Origin: Malus domestica | Lineage: Eukaryota > Streptophyta > Magnoliopsida > Rosales > Rosaceae | Assembly (NCBI RefSeq): GCF_042453785.1 | Contig: NC_091664.1 | Coordinates: 8,457,001 to 8,521,000 of the forward strand | Length of the DNA stretch: 64,000 bases | Direction: 5' to 3' | In this document: piece after piece, positions 59,217 through 64,000 of the stretch | How positions within the stretch are numbered: the stretch's first letter is position 1 | How the letters are laid out: each line of letters begins with the position of its first letter | Translations under genes and position numbers: made by a program | The notes under the pieces: generated by a model | Database searches by the model: none | The model's input: the letters and a program-made list of their open reading frames with translations, nothing else | Told to the model about the DNA's origin: nothing

Positions 59217-62137
59217 TTAAACTTCCCCTTGATCCTGGCTGCTACTCTTCAAGATATTGTACTTGCAGAGAGGACAGGTAGCGTTGATAAAAAGCCACTT
59301 GTCAATGCAGGAACAGTGAAAATGGTGGCCACAAGGAAGTTGCCTCAGTTCCACTCCGTCATCATAAGAAGAAAGGCAGATGCAGCACTCCTGTAAATCG
59401 CAATGATCATCTAACTGATGTAAGAAGAATTTTGTGAACAGTCCATTTGTGACACGAATACAAAACAAAACCAACTTTATGACAGCTCATGTAGACAAAA
59501 TCCTCGTTACTAAAAGAACTCAAGAGAGTAAACAAGACTGTAAGTCAAAAATCAAGAGCAGCTTACCGCATCCTCCTGAGAAAGAACATGTTCAATGGGT
59601 GAATCTGTACCACATTCAGTCATTACTCCCCCACCTTGTACATCGCCGGCAACTTTCTCATTACCAACTTTTCTGAATTTGAATTTTGGAAGCTGTTCGA
59701 TGTCTTCCTTAGATGCTCCATCCTGCTTCAATAGCAGGTCACACAAACATAATACGGGGACATGAAGAATGCCATTGATATTAATGCTAAGAGCTAACAG
59801 CTACACTTCAGTAAATTAATAATTCAAATTACTTCCAAGTTTTAGTTACGACAACAAAAATCAAGCACATTCCCATCAAATTTTTGTCAGGCCCAATAAA
59901 TTTGATGCAACTAAAAGAGAGCCAGAAAATTTAATAAATGAAACAAATTAGTATAATATTAATAAATCTTTCATCCCCAAAGTGCTCCAAGAGAAACTAC
60001 TATGCAACAAGTTTGGTAAACCTCATATATCAATAGAAAGAAGAGATCTATGAATCATAATAGTTACATAAGGTGCTCTACGGAGACACCATGAAATTCA
60101 ACTATCTATGATTAGTATCAAATTCTAAGAAGGAGATACCCGTAATTTCTAAGGTGACGAAAGTTAACAGTTAATGAAAGAAAGGAATGGTTTAATTTAT
60201 TGTTTTACCAACATGGGAACTTGCCTGTTATTTTGAGCTCATAAAGGCTATCCACAAACTTTCTTCTATACAAAACATCAGAACTGAACTTTCCAACCCA
60301 CCCCACATAAAGTTATGCTAAACTGGAAGCAAGCCCATACAATTGGGTCCCATTTTAGAGTCCAAATTCTCCCACTGAGGATCTTAATACATCAAAATTT
60401 CTGTTCAAATTAACAAGATTCGACTAATTTGTGTTATTATCAAATATTTGGTAAATAAAGTTTGCTATCGCAGAATTATATAGAACGTGTCAGGTTCTGC
60501 TTTCATTTGTCAACCCTCTAGTCTAGTACTTATAAACCAGTACTACAGCAATATTCACCTAACTTATGGAGTGGTAATGACAGAAAACACTGATAGTTAT
60601 GAACATGAAAACCAACACAGCCCCACACACAGAAAAGAGAGATAACTGGGCATGAGAACTACCTGATCTGCGACAGCATATAAAAGTGCAATAATGCACG
60701 GAAGACAGCAACAAACCGCGATACCAATGATACATGCCAGCGCAACACAGAAAACGACAAAAAACACATCAAAACCCAGGAAAATTATACATAGCCTGCA
60801 GACAAAGCCACATTGCCATGGTTAAGAGTTTATCCTTGATTTCAAATGAATGGATGAGCGTGAGAGAGTGAGAGAGAGAGAGAGAGAGAGCCCAAACCAG
60901 TAAAGTTGCGGGGAGGCGTTTGCTAAAGATTGACCACCTGCCGATACCCAATAGAACCCAATGATCCACCAGATAAACGAAAACATTGTATTTGCAGATT
61001 CCAGGTGTTTAGCAACGCTGCTGAAAGATACAAGCAAAAACAATGAGCAGATATGAAATTACGATAAACGTAACAAATAACAGCATATGTCATTAACTTT
61101 TTGCACAGTACTGGCTCCAAATATAACAGCATCCTACAATCCCAATACAAAACCAGCTCAATCGTCAATAACCGATTCTAACAGACAGGTAGCAAACAAA
61201 ACTTCAGATTTATAGAGCTTCAAACGAGAGAAAACCAGTGCCATCAGCAATCCGTAAACGCAAAAAGACTCATTTATCTAATCCTCTACTCTACATCATA
61301 ATTTCGCATAAATACCGATCCCTCTATTGGTTTCAAAGAGATTGGGGCCAAGCTACAAGTAAAAGTAAATTTTACTAAGAATCAAATGGCATGAACAACA
61401 ATGCCAAAGACAGCAAAAACATTATAAAAAAAAATAAAAATCACCATTATTCCAGCAACATTTACGCATTCGAATCATAAATTGCAGCAACTAACAGCAA
61501 CCCACCAACAAACACCACATAAAAAAACAAACATTACAATTGCGAAGCACAGCTAACGTTGTTACCTGGTACCCTCCTCAGTCATATGATCAGCCAACGA
61601 CACGTACTGCGATGACAAATCCCCCTCTCTCGACCCAGAACCCAAATTCCCAACACTCCCCACCCCTTCCTCCGCGGAATTCACCCCCGCAAACCGGCTT
61701 CTCTGCCGGGACTGCCGCCTCCGAAACTCCACGCAAACACAAACCATATGCACCACGCACTGCACAGCGTAACCCACGATCCACAGTCTCAGGGGCACAT
61801 TCGGCAATTCGTACCGGCTCAGAACCAGGACCGTCAGCGCCACGACGACGAAGGCGAAGTTCCAGATGATGTCGAGAACCACCACTGGCTTGGAGTACGC
61901 CCAATCACTCTGCCTCTCCTCCAATTGCTCCGCCGCGGTCTCGCGGACCAGCATCGACGGCTCGCGCATGAGGCGGCGGCTGCTGGCCTGGCGAAGAAAC
62001 CGCGCGGCCTGCTGCAGGCTCTGTCGGCGCACCAATCGCTGGCGCCCCGAGTTCGAATCGTCGGACGACCCGCCCGAGTTGGTCAACAGCGGCGTCGCGT
62101 CGACGATGTTCTCCGCAGATCGGTTTGGCGAGGCCAT
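59217..62137 (-). CDS. Membrane-anchored RING-H2 E3 ubiquitin ligase (At1g12760-like)
   Basis: Probable E3 ligase embedded in an endomembrane. Minus-strand exons: 62137-61566, 61017-60898, 60795-60663, 59722-59567, 59390-59217; 384 residues. The cytosolic N-terminus is basic and Ser-rich. Membrane segments are at about 85-107 and 117-137 (exon 1), 202-217 ([13 protein letters not shown], exon 2) and a long Cys-rich hydrophobic stretch at about 232-272 (exon 3). After the conserved [22 protein letters not shown] linker (here [11 protein letters not shown]) and [19 protein letters not shown] comes a complete RING-H2: C329, C332, C347, H349, H352, C355, C366, C369, with spacing C-x2-C-x14-C-x-H-x2-H-x2-C-x10-C-x2-C. 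It ends QDQGEV. Intron 2 begins with a (CT)n tract next to the donor. The start ATG (62135-62137) gives the family N-terminus [10 protein letters not shown]. No defect seen. Confidence 0.93.
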
Positions 62138-62350
62138 TTCGGTTTCGAATCAGAATTTGGGGATGTTTAGTTTCTTGCGAGGTCGTTGAATGGAATGCCC
62201 TGACTCGGTGAGTTGAATCGGCTCAACCCATGCAGATCTCCGAAACGTTGCGTTTTGAGCGGGAGCTCTGATCGTTCTATGGCGGTGAGAACGATGATGG
62301 AGACAAGACAAACGCCGACGATGACGATAATGTCGTTCGAATACGGACAC
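62138..62350 (-). promoter_or_regulatory. Leader and proximal promoter of the RING gene
   Basis: GC-richer than its surroundings, without a clear TATA; assigned only by position. Confidence 0.35.
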
Positions 62351-64000
62351 GGCTTTGGAATTTTATCTCTGTTTTCTTGGTTTATTTGACCGGTGCTTGG
62401 TAAAATTGATTTGACCATACCGTACACGTTTCGTTTGGTATTTACAGGTTAACTCGGATTTTTTTTTTTTTTTTTTTTTTTTTGGTTTTTTGTAATGGTT
62501 CTTTGTAGGATCAACTTTTTTATTTTGTAATGGTTCTTTGTAGAATAACACAATATTTTGATGAAGAAAATAAATTGAGAATTTAGACAAAATTCATAAT
62601 TTATGTATTGAGTGGCTGCCGCCATCACTATCATGGATGCCACCATCACCATATATTGTTGTCTTTCCGTCGCTATTGTCACAATCCACCATCATAACAA
62701 CCGTCTCCATCACTAGTGCTAGCACATTTTTTTTACTATTATCTCTCATTTTGTATTTAAATTATTTTTTTTAGTTAACTAAACAAGAAAATTAACAAAT
62801 TTTAAAAAATAAAATTTCATCATTTTAATTCCATTATCTTATTATTGTACGTAATTTTAAATTTCTTCATCAGTTATTTTATAATTCCAAGTCATTTCAA
62901 ATTTTCTCATAGAAACATAATGTAAAAGCATAGGAAGTTACAAAATGGTTTTACTTCCACCCACATGTAAATTCATGGGTACATAAGCACATTCTTAACG
63001 AAAAAATGCTAAGTAGACTTTCTCAAAACAGAACTACTTTCTCAAAACAGAACTCTCTGCAACCTCATGTTTTGGGCACAAGCTTTGTTTAATGTTGGTA
63101 TGAAAATTGTGCCAAAAATATAAAATGATAGAGAGTTCATGAATAATTTTATTTTTGAGAGCCTTTTGAGCATTTCAACAAATAGGAAAAAATGTAAACA
63201 AACTACAAATAAAACCCCATCCAAATATTTTTGAGAGCATTTTCTTGTTCAGCAGATGCAAAAGTTGATACAACTAAAAAAAACAAGACCTCCAACATAA
63301 TCTTCATCATATTTGGTCGGAATGTGTTGATGTCCACTCGTAAATATAACGGTGCTAAAAATCATGTGTCACCTAACTCCCTGCCGCACAAACAAGCGCG
63401 GGAAGCATGGGACACGGTTGGGATGCTCTTGAATGCCTGTACTAACAAACAAGATTTAATAAGTATAAATAAAGGAGTTCAAATCTTCTGCATTCAAAAT
63501 GGACTATAGCCTTTTTAGTTGATTGCCACATGTCTATACATTTAATTCCCCATTCAGAGAAGATAGGGTATTTTGAAGATAGCTCATGTAATAAAAAAAA
63601 ATTCAAATTTAAACTCTTGTGGTGAACGCCGTTAGGAATTAAGCCCAAAGAAAATTTCTGTTAGTTTCTCCGTTAATCTTCCTTTTCTTTAAGGGGTTAG
63701 GGATCTCGACTCTCTACATTTAGGCTTCATGCATTTTCCTGCATTTCGCTACATTTAAGTCATTATGTGCCATTAGGTTTTGTTCCCCTTCATCAGTTGT
63801 TACTTTCGTGCATTTTACATTGTGTTCCTCCTCCATTGGTGTTCCCTCTCCTGTTTGTGGCTCACTAGACATTCTCTCATGGTTGAAAGAATCTTCAAAT
63901 TCAATCAAGTAATCATTGCGCCCACTAACGGATCCATTAAGGGGCAAGGGGGGGTCTGACCCCCCGAACTTCGATGAACGTCCATAGATACCTTATGTGC
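62351..64000. other. AT-rich terminal region, no gene recognised
   Basis: T-run at 62461-62482, several CAT/ATC-rich microsatellite-like tracts (62625-62720), and a duplicated 17-mer TTTCTCAAAACAGAACT at about 63020 and 63038. At the right edge, GGGGGGTCTGACCCCCC (63949-63965) is a perfect-arm palindrome of the sort seen at ends of plant hAT elements, but the rest would lie outside the window. Short open frames lack domains. Confidence 0.4.

Noticed and set aside
61540-62189. Plus-strand frames up to 140 codons
   Set aside because: Antisense to GC-rich exon 1 of the RING gene, whose minus frame has family-specific motifs and splice sites.
63949-63965. Palindrome GGGGGGTCTGACCCCCC as a terminator or regulatory hairpin
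   Set aside because: It resembles the end of a plant hAT-like transposon; in nuclear DNA there is no basis for calling a rho-independent terminator.

Overview
This window is nuclear DNA of a eudicot plant. Five host loci can be modelled: four look intact with plant-type exons and introns or plant-specific architecture, and one is broken. Between them lies a dense layer of LTR retrotransposons, solo LTRs, MITEs and SINEs. The repeat families look like those of Rosaceae (apple/pear type), but that assignment rests on recognition and could not be searched.

Layout. 1-9.7 kb is nested retrotransposon DNA: the gag-bearing part of a minus-strand Ty3 element whose pol is reduced to an integrase tail, its 5' LTR, an older LTR-like sequence, and a solo LTR of the same Ty3 family in opposite orientation. 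9.8-15.2 kb holds a Mutator-type MITE, a PIF/Harbinger-type element, an 8-bp-TSD MITE, a promoter-only relic of a thaumatin-like gene and a 2.2-kb solo LTR. 16.1-17.0 kb is a thaumatin-like (PR-5) pseudogene with a recognisable defence-type promoter. 17.3-18.8 kb is a Pack-MULE that carries the first exon of a neprosin-family gene. 19-25.4 kb is transposon and LTR debris.

25.5-41.4 kb is the gene-rich core: a three-repeat MYB (MYB3R, 7 coding exons), a UDP-glucose 4-epimerase (9 exons) and a class B heat shock factor (2 exons), all on the plus strand. 41.4-50 kb is decayed intergenic DNA with rearranged F-box/DUF295 fragments, SINEs and MITEs. 50.0-55.1 kb is one complete but defective minus-strand Copia element with both LTRs, PBS, PPT and TSD. 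56.6-57.2 kb is a single-exon C2-domain gene and 59.2-62.1 kb a five-exon membrane RING-H2 E3 ligase on the minus strand. The last 1.7 kb shows no gene.

The genes have unrelated jobs (cell-cycle transcription, nucleotide-sugar supply, heat-stress repression, C2 membrane signalling, ubiquitination), as is usual in plant genomes. The most unusual signals are the Pack-MULE, a roughly 25-bp motif recurring in both orientations in the 5' introns or leaders of three unrelated genes, a polyadenylated retrocopy-like insert with a MITE at its start codon, and the paired thaumatin promoter copies. Exon boundaries were placed by hand from GT/AG sites and protein-family conservation; MITE edges were placed from target-site duplications where visible.
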